Of a stretch of DNA of 64,000 nucleotides, positions 26,906 through 35,038 are shown piece by piece. This DNA is from Halobacillus yeomjeoni. GTDB taxonomy: Bacteria > Bacillota > Bacilli > Bacillales > Halobacillaceae. Location of the stretch: positions 62,001 through 126,000 of the forward strand of contig NZ_JAIVAI010000005.1 in assembly GCF_020171525.1 (NCBI RefSeq), given 5' to 3'. The notes under the pieces were generated by a model. That model worked only from the letters and a program-made list of their open reading frames with translations. It did not search any database and was not told where the DNA came from. The position numbers and the translations under genes were made by a program. How positions within the stretch are numbered: the stretch's first letter is position 1; every line of letters begins with the position of its first letter.

Positions 26906-27351
26906 CATGTTTTCATTTGGCTGATATAGATATTCGGAGCGACTTCGACTTCGTCTACCGTATCGAATCCATGCTTTTTATATAAATTCACGGCCGGAGT
27001 GTTCTTAGAGCCTGTATGAACGATGAAGGTGTGATCGGGGTACTGCTTTTTCAAATAGGTGAGGAGACAGTCGGCAATCCCTTTTCTGAAATGGTCAGGA
27101 TCGACCATCATTCGGTAAATGTCAATTTCCTCATTTTCATCTTTATAAGAGACGACGCCTACCAACTCATCATCTTTAAAATATCCTAAAAACGTTTCAT
27201 TCGAGTTCTGGATGGTTTCCACACTTTCCTTAAGGGGAGGGAGGTCTTGAAAATCGATCAAGTCCGCTTCTATTTGATAAGACCGATACTGCATCTTATA
27301 TATGATTTCAGCCGTTTCTCTTCTTGAAGGCTGAAGGGTACGAATAGGCAT
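26905..27351 (-). CDS. GNAT family N-acetyltransferase
   Basis: 148 residues. Acetyl-CoA motif A is visible as IYRMMVDPDHFRKGIADCLL (R-x-x-G-I-A) and motif B as NTPAVNLYKKHGFDTV. Acceptor unknown. Single gene on the minus strand between two plus-strand neighbours. Confidence 0.85.
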   Translation of the reverse strand: MPIRTLQPSRRETAEIIYKMQYRSYQIEADLIDFQDLPPLKESVETIQNSNETFLGYFKDDELVGVVSYKDENEEIDIYRMMVDPDHFRKGIADCLLTYLKKQYPDHTFIVHTGSKNTPAVNLYKKHGFDTVDEVEVAPNIYISQMKT

Positions 27352-27469
27352 ATGGTCTATCCTTTCATATTTAAAATTACTGTGTATATTTCCTCTTCTA
27401 TTTTAACAGAAGGAGGAATGTTGCCAATACATCTAGAAGTGGGAGACGTGGAATGAAAGGATGGATACA

Positions 27470-27928
27470 ATGATTAAAGGTTTATATGAAGCTCATCTAC
27501 CAGTAAGCAACCTGGATGAGTCCATTGAATTTTACGGAAAACTCGGGCTTGAGTTCGATCATAAAGTTGAAGACCAAATCGCTTTTTTATGGATTGAAAA
27601 AGGGAAGAGCTGGTTAGGGTTATGGAATTCTGATCGTGTCGATCTCCCTTACCATCCCTCTATAAGACATATCGCTTTTGAAGTATCTTATGAAGATTTG
27701 AAACAATCTGTAGAATGGTTGAAAGAAAAAGGGATGAAACCTAGAAAGGCTTTCGGTTTTGAACCGGATCAACCGTTCGTCATTCCTCATGATTCTTATG
27801 CTCATGCCAAAATACATTTCAACGATCCGGACGGCAACAGTTTGGAATTGATCAGTAAAATTGAAAATAAAAAGAACGTTCAGGAAAAAATGTATGTATC
27901 AGACTGGGAAAAGTTCAATAAAGAATAA
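27470..27928 (+). CDS. VOC/glyoxalase family protein
   Basis: 152 residues with one pair of betaalphabetabetabeta modules: EAHLPVSNLDESIEFYGKLGLEF at the start with a His metal position, IRHIAFEVS in the middle, and AKIHFNDPDGNSLELI at the end with a Glu metal position. The His/Glu set fits a metal-dependent dioxygenase, isomerase or thiol transferase. The ATG at 27470 is better spaced from GAAAGGA than an ATG three codons earlier. Confidence 0.85.
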   Translation: MIKGLYEAHLPVSNLDESIEFYGKLGLEFDHKVEDQIAFLWIEKGKSWLGLWNSDRVDLPYHPSIRHIAFEVSYEDLKQSVEWLKEKGMKPRKAFGFEPDQPFVIPHDSYAHAKIHFNDPDGNSLELISKIENKKNVQEKMYVSDWEKFNKE

Positions 27929-27937
27929 TGAACAGAT

Positions 27938-27969
27938 AAGGCGTCCAACCGGATAGGTGGACGCCTTTA
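27938..27969 (+). terminator. Terminator of the VOC protein gene
   Basis: Ten-pair stem AAGGCGTCCA/TGGACGCCTT (27938-27947, 27958-27967). Confidence 0.8.
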
Positions 27970-28091
27970 GTGATTTTACTAGTCAAACTATCTATTGAAT
28001 CGTCGATAAAACACTGAGCTCGAGTCGGTTGAAGGATTCCGATACTGCTTTGTTAATCGTGATTCTCCTGACATTTGCCGGTACAGTTTTT

Positions 28092-29096
28092 CTATACGAT
28101 CCAGTATGTCAAAAAGGAAAGCAGTAAAGAAGTGATGAGCAGCAAGAGCATAGGCTTCCATGCTTTCTGTCTCAAATCACGCAAGCTTACATTCAAGCCG
28201 AGTCCTACCATTGCCATTGTAAGCAGAAATGAGGTGAGGAAAGATACTCCTTCCATCACAGGTGTGGGTATGACTACCAGGTTTCCGTTAACATAACTTC
28301 CGAAAAGGCTCATGAGAATGAAGCCGACAAGAAACCATGGGTAAGCAATCGTATGATCACCTTGGCTTTTTGAGCTTTTTCTCATTATGGCGATCAAAAC
28401 CAGACTAAGGGGAACCAGCAAAAAGACTCGTCCCAGCTTTCCTAACAAAGCCATTCCAAGTCCATCATCTCCAGCTGCAGCACCCGCGAGAGCGACATGA
28501 GCGACTTCATGCAGGCTGAGTCCCACCCACATCCCATAAGCTTCAGCATCTACTGGAAGCCAAGGTCTGATTATCGTGTAACCGATCGCGAACACAGTAC
28601 CTACAATGGAAATGATGCCGGCACTGATAGCTGTATCTTCTTCTTTTGCTTTTAAAATCGGTGATACGGCTGCAATAGCGGAGGCGCCGCATACACCTGT
28701 ACCGATACCGAGCAGCATAGATAAGGACTCATCCGCCTTGAAGAGGCGGGCAAGAATCATCATGAGACCGATCGCAAACAATATGACAAGCAGGTCCCGA
28801 ACTAACAAAGGCAGGCCTTCATTCCATATTACATTCATATTAAGCTTCAAACCGAATAAAATAATGGCCAATCGAAGTAATTTTTTTGCTGAAAATTGAA
28901 TGCCACTATGGATTTTTTCTGGATAACCGAAAAAGTGACGGTAAAGTACTGCTGATAAAATGGCTGCAGCTAAAGGGCCGACTTTATCGGCCAAGGGTAG
29001 TTGAGCAACCATGAATCCAACTGAAGCGATGAAGGCTGTAAGTGCAATTCCTGGAAATAAGGAACGCCATAGGGCAGGTTTCATAGGTGTAATCAC
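28092..29096 (-). CDS. YeiH/UPF0324 family membrane protein (putative sulfate/sulfite exporter)
   Basis: 334 residues, about ten helices. Landmarks: VGPLAAAILSAVLYRH, ILFGLKLNM, LLGIGTGVCGASAIAA, and GLSLHEVAHVALAGAA. The family (YeiH/YadS) is proposed to export sulfur oxyanions. The start is likely GTG at 29096, though the ribosome site is weak; an ATG four codons in is the alternative. It is divergent from a LysR regulator, the usual arrangement for yeiH, so that regulator probably controls it. Confidence 0.87.
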   Translation of the reverse strand: MITPMKPALWRSLFPGIALTAFIASVGFMVAQLPLADKVGPLAAAILSAVLYRHFFGYPEKIHSGIQFSAKKLLRLAIILFGLKLNMNVIWNEGLPLLVRDLLVILFAIGLMMILARLFKADESLSMLLGIGTGVCGASAIAAVSPILKAKEEDTAISAGIISIVGTVFAIGYTIIRPWLPVDAEAYGMWVGLSLHEVAHVALAGAAAGDDGLGMALLGKLGRVFLLVPLSLVLIAIMRKSSKSQGDHTIAYPWFLVGFILMSLFGSYVNGNLVVIPTPVMEGVSFLTSFLLTMAMVGLGLNVSLRDLRQKAWKPMLLLLITSLLLSFLTYWIV

Positions 29097-29157
29097 GTCT
29101 TTCTATCTATTTTCACTGTACTTACTATACGAGTGCAGTTAAGATTAGTAAAATAAA

Positions 29158-29169
29158 AGATTATAATCT
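29158..29169 (+). promoter_or_regulatory. Palindrome in the yeiH-lysR divergent region
   Basis: AGATTATAATCT is a perfect 12-bp palindrome about 40 bases before the LysR start. LysR-type proteins bind AT-rich dyads in such positions; binding here is inferred only. Confidence 0.4.
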
Positions 29170-29205
29170 CAATCATTAATAATTTTAATAATAAGGATGA
29201 TCAGT

Positions 29206-30102
29206 GTGGATTTCGAAGCCTTGAAGACATTTGTAACCGTAGTAGACCAGAAAAGCTTTACCAAGGCATCCAAAATATTGAGTCTTTCTCAGCCTACCGT
29301 CAGTTTTCATATTAAAAATCTAGAAGACTATTACGATACGACGTTAATTGACCGTTCTCCAAAGCGATTCATTGTCACTCAAACGGGAGAACTCGTCTAC
29401 CAGCGGGCCAGGCAGGTTTTAAGGATGATGGAAACGACCAGGTCAGAAGTTTTGGAGTACCACAATCACTTACGGGGTTCAGTTCATATTGGTGCAAGCT
29501 ATACCGTCGGAGAATACATTCTTCCTTCTCTGCTGAAACAGTATGATGAATTATATCCAGGCATTGATATCAAAGTGGAAATCGCCAACTCTGAACGAAT
29601 TAATCAAGGGTTGCAGAATCATGATTTGGATTTAGGTCTGGTTGAAGGAAAAGTCAGCCATAAAGGGTTACACTCCACGCCCTTTTTGGAAGACGAAATG
29701 GTCATCATTGCTCCGAAAAACCATTCGTTACAACACCTCACCTCTTCAACTGTAGATGATTTGCAGCATTTGACCTGGGTGACAAGAGAGTCAGGCTCAG
29801 GAACAGGAGCGATGTTTGATACGATGTTGCATTCTTATAACATCAGACCTGAAAAAGTGATTACAATCGGGAGCAACCATGGCGTCGTACAGGCAGTAAA
29901 AGAAGGGATCGGATTATCACTCCTATCCAAAACCGTCGTTCGCCACACCGGAGCAGAACAGTTAAGGGTACACCTACCTTTCATGTCCCCCATGAAACGG
30001 TATTTTTCGCTTGTGGTTCAGGAAAATGATGAGGAAATATCTAAGAACGCCAAGGTTTTTATAGAACTTTTAGAGCAAATTTCCCATTTTAAATTGTCAT
30101 AG
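29206..30102 (+). CDS. LysR family transcriptional regulator
   Basis: 298 residues. The N-terminal winged helix-turn-helix is clear (FEALKTFVTVVDQKSFTKAS, LSLSQPTVSFHIKNLED), followed by a periplasmic-binding-protein-like effector domain (HIGASYTVGEYILP to GIGLSLLSKTVV). Resembles the CysL/YeiE group. I take the GTG at 29206 (MDFEALKTF), nine bases after AAGG; an ATG three codons upstream sits on the ribosome site. Probable regulator of the divergent yeiH-like gene in response to sulfur compounds. Confidence 0.88.
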   Translation: MDFEALKTFVTVVDQKSFTKASKILSLSQPTVSFHIKNLEDYYDTTLIDRSPKRFIVTQTGELVYQRARQVLRMMETTRSEVLEYHNHLRGSVHIGASYTVGEYILPSLLKQYDELYPGIDIKVEIANSERINQGLQNHDLDLGLVEGKVSHKGLHSTPFLEDEMVIIAPKNHSLQHLTSSTVDDLQHLTWVTRESGSGTGAMFDTMLHSYNIRPEKVITIGSNHGVVQAVKEGIGLSLLSKTVVRHTGAEQLRVHLPFMSPMKRYFSLVVQENDEEISKNAKVFIELLEQISHFKLS

Positions 30103-30170
30103 AATCGTATGATTTTTTATTCAGAATATTTGGTATGATAGAAACTGAGGAGAAAAGGGGTGTCTTGTAA

Positions 30171-30638
30171 TTGGAGATCCGCCGTTTTTCAGAAAAAGAT
30201 ATCGAGGAAGTTCTCAGAATGATTCAGGAGACGATTCATTCCATCAATGGACAGGATTATTCCTTTAGGGAAAGGGAAGTGTGGGCTGGAAGCTTCACCG
30301 ATGTACAGCAGTGGACCAAACGGATCCAGTCGTCTGAAGCCTTCGTTGCAAAAAGCGGAGGTCGGATCGTAGGTATTGTAAATTTACAGCCTCCAGATAT
30401 GGTGGACCTGCTTTATGTCCATAAAGATTTACAACGGCAAGGGATAGCACGGTCATTATTAAATGTTGTGGAACAATTCGCTTCTAAAAACAAGGCTTTG
30501 GTTTTACACACAGAATCGAGTGTGACAGCTTATCCTTTCTTCAAGTCGCAAGGATTCAGAATCATAGGCGAACAAAGCAAATCCGTTCAAGGTATAACGA
30601 TGAAAAACATACGAATGTGTAAAAAACTGCATAGTTGA
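30171..30638 (+). CDS. GNAT family N-acetyltransferase
   Basis: 155 residues with motif A DLLYVHKDLQRQGIARSLLN (Q-R-Q-G-I-A) and motif B VTAYPFFKSQGFRIIGE. TTG start at 30171, eight bases from AAAAGGGG. Related in style to the YafP/ElaA group with FxExEV-like N-terminus. Acceptor unknown. Confidence 0.85.
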   Translation: MEIRRFSEKDIEEVLRMIQETIHSINGQDYSFREREVWAGSFTDVQQWTKRIQSSEAFVAKSGGRIVGIVNLQPPDMVDLLYVHKDLQRQGIARSLLNVVEQFASKNKALVLHTESSVTAYPFFKSQGFRIIGEQSKSVQGITMKNIRMCKKLHS

Positions 30639-30764
30639 GCATCTTATAGGGTATCGTGCATTATAAATAAAATTTGAAACGTTTTCAGGGTTCTGTTCGT
30701 ATTTAGGTTAGACAACAGCCTATTACATGCGCGAGCAAATACTTATGCACATTGAGGTGAAACA

Positions 30765-30857
30765 ATGAAGAGCCTAGACCAGATTGTCGAATATTTGAAG
30801 ACGCTGGGAGTGGAAGTGGAGAAGGTATATAAAGCACCTAGAGAAGAGACGAGATAG
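30765..30857 (+). CDS. 30-residue small protein
   Basis: MKSLDQIVEYLKTLGVEVEKVYKAPREETR, preceded by TTGAGGTGA five bases upstream and followed within 45 bases by a terminator (30900-30933). Amphipathic helix with mixed charge. Translation signals are good, but there is no recognised family. Confidence 0.5.
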   Translation: MKSLDQIVEYLKTLGVEVEKVYKAPREETR

Positions 30858-30899
30858 CAGGAGAGTTCACAAATTTATATATGTCGGATACTAACTTGG

Positions 30900-30933
30900 A
30901 AAGGTATGTTCTAAAAAGAAACATACCTTTTTT
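30900..30933 (+). terminator. Terminator after the 30-residue gene
   Basis: Eleven-pair stem AAAGGTATGTT/AACATACCTTT (30900-30910, 30920-30930) followed by T6. It lies inside the longest possible reading of the next gene, arguing that the next gene really starts later. Confidence 0.85.
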
Positions 30934-31021
30934 GTTTATATATCTGATAGGCTTAATTGAATCAGGCATGGTTCTCGAAATATCAAATGATAGTCTTGAG
31001 GCTGATAGAGGAGGAGTAAAA

Positions 31022-31582
31022 ATCAATCAAGAAAGAAAGTTAATTGAAATCATTCATGACAAACCTTACATACAGGAATTATTCGATGCTGCAGACACTT
31101 GTTTTTCGGAAGCATATATAGGTGCTGGAGTGATTACTCAAACCATATGGAACACTCATCATGGATACTCGCCGACATACGGAATTGGAGATGCAGATCT
31201 CATCTATTTCGACCCTTCAGAAACGGTGAGGGATGAGAAAATAAAAGAAGAAAAAGTAAGGAATTTATTAACCGATCACCCCTTCCCGGTGGATTTAACC
31301 AATCAGGCTCTCGTCCATCAATGGTATAAAGAAAAGTTTGGGGTAGAACCCTCGCCTTACACGTCGATTGAACAGGCAGTCGGCACCTGGCCCACTACAG
31401 CATCGGCAATTGCGGTGAAAAGAGACGGAGATACCTACCACGTAATTGCTCCTTTTGGTTTAAACGATTTATTTGATTTGGTCGTGCGCCCTAATAAACG
31501 ATTAGTTAATGAAGAAATATATATTGAAAAAGCAATGAAGTGGAAGTCCTATTGGCCTGAATTGGTAATAAAACCTTGGTAA
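31022..31582 (+). CDS. Nucleotidyltransferase-like protein (PF06042 family), unusual start
   Basis: The core matches the NTP_transf_6 family: KLIEIIHDKPYIQELFDAAD, GAGVITQTIWNTHHGY, then GIGDADLIYFDPSE in place of the usual D-x-D strand, and WYKEKFG. The reading frame is open back to an ATG at 30881, but that stretch contains the 30900-30933 terminator and a hydrophobic segment foreign to the family. AGGAGG (31009-31014) sits seven bases before the ATC at 31022, exactly where family members start. I place the start there, with 30968 ATG (no ribosome site) as alternative. Function: unknown nucleotidyl transfer. Confidence 0.7.
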   Translation: MNQERKLIEIIHDKPYIQELFDAADTCFSEAYIGAGVITQTIWNTHHGYSPTYGIGDADLIYFDPSETVRDEKIKEEKVRNLLTDHPFPVDLTNQALVHQWYKEKFGVEPSPYTSIEQAVGTWPTTASAIAVKRDGDTYHVIAPFGLNDLFDLVVRPNKRLVNEEIYIEKAMKWKSYWPELVIKPW

Positions 31583-31597
31583 ATCTACGGTTTTAAG

Positions 31598-31627
31598 TTG
31601 TCATTTCTTTCGGATTCATTTTATTAT
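31598..31627 (+). promoter_or_regulatory. Candidate promoter of ytvA
   Basis: TTGTCA (31598-31603), 18-base spacer, TATTAT (31622-31627). Ribosome site AAAAGGGG precedes the ATG at 31666. Confidence 0.5.
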
Positions 31628-31665
31628 AATAGTAAAGAATCCATATATAAAAGGGGATTGGGGTT

Positions 31666-32460
31666 ATGAACGACGTTTACTTTCAAAAGTTGGAAGAAAT
31701 ACAAAAGAATGAATTCATAAAAGCGGCTATAGATTGTGTGGGGGCTGGAGTGGTCATCACAGACCCTGAACAGGAAGATAATCCGATGATTTATTGCAAT
31801 CGAGGGTTTGAAGAGTTGACCGGTTACGACTCAGAGGAAATCTTAGGCCGGAATTGTCGATTTTTACAAGGGGAAGAAACCTCTTCAAAAGTTGTTTCAA
31901 AAATAAAGGCGGGCCTGGAAGATTATCATCCTGTATTTGTGGAGATAAGAAATTACAGAAAAGATGGGACGCCATTCTGGAATGAACTTCAAATCTTCCC
32001 GGTTTTCATCGAAAACATGGATCAAACGTATTTCGTGGGTGTGCAGCGGGACGTGACGAAAAGACGTGAACAAGAAGATTTGATGGGACATTACCTCAAT
32101 GAAGTCAAGCGTCTTTCGACTCCGATTGTTCCTGTAGAAGATGATATCTCTATACTTCCTCTTATTGGAACGGTAGATGATGATCGAATACATGATATGC
32201 TGGAGACGGTCAGTCATCATGTGAAAGAAACAAAGGAAGATTACATGATTATGGATATGTCTGCCATACATTCTTATAATGAAGCGATACATATGGGGAT
32301 TTACCAATTGTATCAACTGCTTAAACTTATGGGTACGCAGTTGATCATCACAGGAGTGAAACCATCTCTGGCTATGCAGAGTACTCCTTACGCCAATTTC
32401 AGTGATCTACCATTAAAAACTTATACAACGGTAAAACAAGCTCTTAAAGCGATCCATTAA
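31666..32460 (+). CDS. ytvA: Blue-light photoreceptor YtvA (LOV-STAS)
   Basis: 264 residues: PAS/LOV domain (residues ~20-130) with GRNCRFLQ whose Cys64 forms the flavin adduct, DYHPVFVEIRNYRKDGTPFWNEL, and FVGVQRDVT; a J-alpha linker; then a STAS domain (TPIVPVEDDISILPLIG, MDMSAIHSYNEAIHMGIYQL). Length and layout equal B. subtilis YtvA (261 residues), which binds FMN, joins stressosomes and activates sigma B in blue light. Monocistronic with a strong terminator. Confidence 0.95.
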   Translation: MNDVYFQKLEEIQKNEFIKAAIDCVGAGVVITDPEQEDNPMIYCNRGFEELTGYDSEEILGRNCRFLQGEETSSKVVSKIKAGLEDYHPVFVEIRNYRKDGTPFWNELQIFPVFIENMDQTYFVGVQRDVTKRREQEDLMGHYLNEVKRLSTPIVPVEDDISILPLIGTVDDDRIHDMLETVSHHVKETKEDYMIMDMSAIHSYNEAIHMGIYQLYQLLKLMGTQLIITGVKPSLAMQSTPYANFSDLPLKTYTTVKQALKAIH

Positions 32461-32465
32461 TTTTT

Positions 32466-32495
32466 TTCCGAGCCTGAAAAGGTTCGGAATTTTTT
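32466..32495 (+). terminator. Terminator of ytvA
   Basis: Nine-pair stem TTCCGAGCC/GGTTCGGAA (32466-32474, 32481-32489) followed by T7. Confidence 0.88.
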
Positions 32496-32559
32496 ATGGA
32501 TGAGATTTCTTATGCGATCCCCCGCTCGTTGAAACCTCATGGTTAGACTGATGGAAATC

Positions 32560-32589
32560 TTCATATCATCCGGCTTATGATGATATGAA
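32560..32589 (+). promoter_or_regulatory. Perfect 11-bp inverted repeat upstream of the acyl-CoA dehydrogenase gene
   Basis: TTCATATCATC and GATGATATGAA with an 8-base spacer, no T run. A regulator site or a weak attenuator; it does not match the FadR operator as I know it. Confidence 0.35.
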
Positions 32590-32700
32590 AAGATGCTTGC
32601 GAATGTTCATTAAGGGTACATTAAGAAGTAGCCGAGCATAGCATTGGATAAAATCCGAGTGCATATGTATGATTTAAACAAAAGTATTGAACGGGAGTGA

Positions 32701-33864
32701 GTGGACGTGGGAGATGCCTTGCAACCTTGGATAAAAAATGATCGCCAAAAACGATTGTTCGAAAAGGCAGTACGAATTTCTCAGGAGGCGCGGGACCATA
32801 TAAAAGAAACCGACAGGGATGCCGTTTTTTCTTACAAAACATTAAAAGTGATCAAGCAGGAAAAGTATCCCTCCTTGACGCTGCCGGCCGATACTGGAGG
32901 AGAGGATCTATCCTTATATGAATTTCTTTTACTTCAGGAGAAAATAGCAGAAGGGGATGGCTCTGTCGCACTATCGATAGGCTGGCACCTAGGTGTACTT
33001 ATGGAGCTTTCGGAAGACAATCTCTGGAATGATGTTCAGTTTGAGCGGCTCGCCAAGGAAGTGGCAGAAGATCAGAAAGTTGTCAATCGCGCGGCGACAG
33101 AACCTGCGACGGGGAGTCCGACCAGAGGAGGAATTCCTGAAACGAAAGCCGTACGAAACGGCGGTCAATATATCCTGGATGGAAGAAAAACTTTTACTTC
33201 CATGGCAGAACATCTGGATTATTATATTGTCTCTGCTTATGTAGAAGACCTTCAGGAAGTAGGCTGGTTTTTAGTCGACCGTCATCAGCCGGGCGTTTCC
33301 GTCGAAAAAACGTGGGACACCCTCGGGATGCGCGGAACCGCCAGTGATGATCTTGTATTGAATCAAGTAGAACTGAACGAAGAAGATTTGGTGGAAGTGA
33401 AGTCGAAGAGGAAATCCCTGCCTAAGGGATGGCTTCTTCATATCCCGGCGTGTTATTTAGGGATTGCCGTTGCAGCACGTAACGATGCCATTGAATTCGC
33501 TAAAAATTTTCAGCCTAACAGTTTGGACACCCCGATCTCAGAGGTCAATCATATTCAAGATAAAATTGGAGAGATGGAGTGGAAGTTGCTGCAAGCTCAT
33601 TCTTTCTTATATGGAACCGCGAGGAAATGGGACGAGGAACCTGATCATAGGCACTTAATGGAAGAGGAATTAGCTGCGGTGAAGCTTGCGGTTACGAATA
33701 CAGCAAGCGAAGTTGTCGACTTGGCGATGAGAATTGCTGGAGGACGTGGTCTTTCCAAGGCATTTTTATTTGAAAAGTATTACCGTGACGTCCGGGCTGG
33801 ATTGAATAATCCCCCTATGGATGATGCGGTCGTAAGTATGCTGGCGAAAAAAGCTCTATCATGA
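32701..33864 (+). CDS. Acyl-CoA dehydrogenase family protein (YdbM-like)
   Basis: 387 residues. The middle beta domain (NRAATEPATGSPTRGG, DGRKTFTSMAEHLDYYIVSA, WDTLGMRGTASDDLVLNQV) and the C-terminal helical bundle (RIAGGRGLSKAFLFEKYYRDVRAG) are those of FAD acyl-CoA dehydrogenases; B. subtilis YdbM is the closest type I recall. The catalytic Glu position of classical enzymes is not obvious, so desaturation of acyl-CoA is likely but not certain. Starts: GTG at 32701 or 32707, both after GGGAG. Confidence 0.87.
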   Translation: MDVGDALQPWIKNDRQKRLFEKAVRISQEARDHIKETDRDAVFSYKTLKVIKQEKYPSLTLPADTGGEDLSLYEFLLLQEKIAEGDGSVALSIGWHLGVLMELSEDNLWNDVQFERLAKEVAEDQKVVNRAATEPATGSPTRGGIPETKAVRNGGQYILDGRKTFTSMAEHLDYYIVSAYVEDLQEVGWFLVDRHQPGVSVEKTWDTLGMRGTASDDLVLNQVELNEEDLVEVKSKRKSLPKGWLLHIPACYLGIAVAARNDAIEFAKNFQPNSLDTPISEVNHIQDKIGEMEWKLLQAHSFLYGTARKWDEEPDHRHLMEEELAAVKLAVTNTASEVVDLAMRIAGGRGLSKAFLFEKYYRDVRAGLNNPPMDDAVVSMLAKKALS

Positions 33865-33899
33865 AAAAAAGATGGGATGAGGACATCCCATCTTTTTTC
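33863..33899 (+). terminator. Bidirectional terminator
   Basis: A-rich/T-rich flanked stem GATGGGAT/ATCCCATC (33871-33878, 33885-33892) between convergent genes, with seven A before and seven T after. Confidence 0.9.
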
Positions 33900-33901
33900 T
33901 A

Positions 33902-34426
33902 TTACTGTTCAGCAAGTAAGTCTGCATAAGCTTTTGCGTATGGAGGCAGATCAGGCGGACGTCTCGCAGAAACGATGTGACCGTCTACAACGACTGCTTC
34001 GTCCACCCAGGTGGCTCCTGCATTCATCATATCGTCCTTGATTCCAGGCGTGCTCGTAACTTTACGACCTTGTATAATATCCGCGCTGATCAACACCCAG
34101 CCTGCGTGACAGATTTGTCCGATGGGCTTATGGTTGTCGTCCATGTGGCGGACCATTTGGATTACTGAATCATAACGTCTCAGCTTGTCCGGAGACCAAC
34201 CTCCTGGAACAAGGATGCCATCATATTCAGCAGGGTCAATCTGGTCGAAAGAATAGTCTGATTTGGCAGGAACACCATACTTACCTGGATATTCTACGCC
34301 GGCTTCTTCTCCCACTAAGTGTACGACTGCTCCTTCTTCCTGAAGTCTCATCAGGGGGTACCATAGCTCCAGGTCTTCAAAGTCTTTGCTGACAAGAGCG
34401 ATGACTTTCTTGTTTTCTAAACGCAT
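33902..34426 (-). CDS. DJ-1/PfpI family protein (YfkM-like general stress protein)
   Basis: 174 residues. The nucleophile elbow is GQICHAGWVL (Cys near 104) and the acidic partner lies in the FEDLELWYPL start; PGGWSPDKLRR is typical of the YfkM/YraA protease-like and deglycase subgroup. The ATG at 34426 has AAGGAGG upstream. Second gene of a two-gene operon with the DoxX protein. Deglycase, protease and chaperone activities have been reported for relatives. Confidence 0.88.
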   Translation of the reverse strand: MRLENKKVIALVSKDFEDLELWYPLMRLQEEGAVVHLVGEEAGVEYPGKYGVPAKSDYSFDQIDPAEYDGILVPGGWSPDKLRRYDSVIQMVRHMDDNHKPIGQICHAGWVLISADIIQGRKVTSTPGIKDDMMNAGATWVDEAVVVDGHIVSARRPPDLPPYAKAYADLLAEQ

Positions 34427-34450
34427 AAACAACCTCCTTCATTCATTCTC

Positions 34451-34858
34451 TTACTCAATTTTATCAGACACGTTTGCTTGATACGAATGTTTAGAAACAG
34501 CTAATACCCACCAGATGAGCAAAGGCTGGAATAAAGGCCGCAGCCATAAGACAGCGAGTGGTGTTTCATTGCTCCATGGAGCGGGCACTCCATGAATAGC
34601 GGCATATATATTGGCCGGCAGTACGAGTAGTAAAAAAGCAGACGTAGCGAATCCGGCCGCTCTTCTCGTTTGGGGGAAAATGAGAAGAAGAGCGAGCAGC
34701 CATTCCGTTATCCCTGTAATGTAAACGAGTTCCAGTTTCAACGGGACCCATTCAGGGAGCATTTCTGCATAACCTCGATCGTAAATGAAATGGGTGACTC
34801 CAGCGGTGAAAAAAGAAATGGAGAACAAATAGAGCCCCAGTAGTCGGATGATTTTCAA
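34451..34858 (-). CDS. DoxX-like membrane protein
   Basis: 135 residues with four helices; FTAGVTHFIYD, MLPEWVPLKLELVYITGITEWLLALLLIF and the final WVLAVSK fit the DoxX-like/MauE-type family of small membrane proteins that support thiol or sulfur oxidation. The start is TTG at 34858 with AAGGA ten bases upstream. It precedes the DJ-1 gene by 18 bases. Confidence 0.8.
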   Translation of the reverse strand: MKIIRLLGLYLFSISFFTAGVTHFIYDRGYAEMLPEWVPLKLELVYITGITEWLLALLLIFPQTRRAAGFATSAFLLLVLPANIYAAIHGVPAPWSNETPLAVLWLRPLFQPLLIWWVLAVSKHSYQANVSDKIE

Positions 34859-35038
34859 AAAAACACGTCCTTAACAAAAATCGTTTCAAGTACTTGAGAA
34901 TAGGAAAGTAATCAGTAAAGGGTTCTCAAATTCTATAGTAATGAATCCTAGGTCTGATGTCATTTATAAATTATCCGTTATAATGATTTTAAGTAAAATA
35001 CATTTCATCTTATTTTCGTTCAGAAGGGGTCGTTCGTT

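Noticed and set aside
28007-28093. 28-codon minus-strand frame MSGESRLTKQYRN... downstream of the YeiH-like gene
   Set aside because: No ribosome site.
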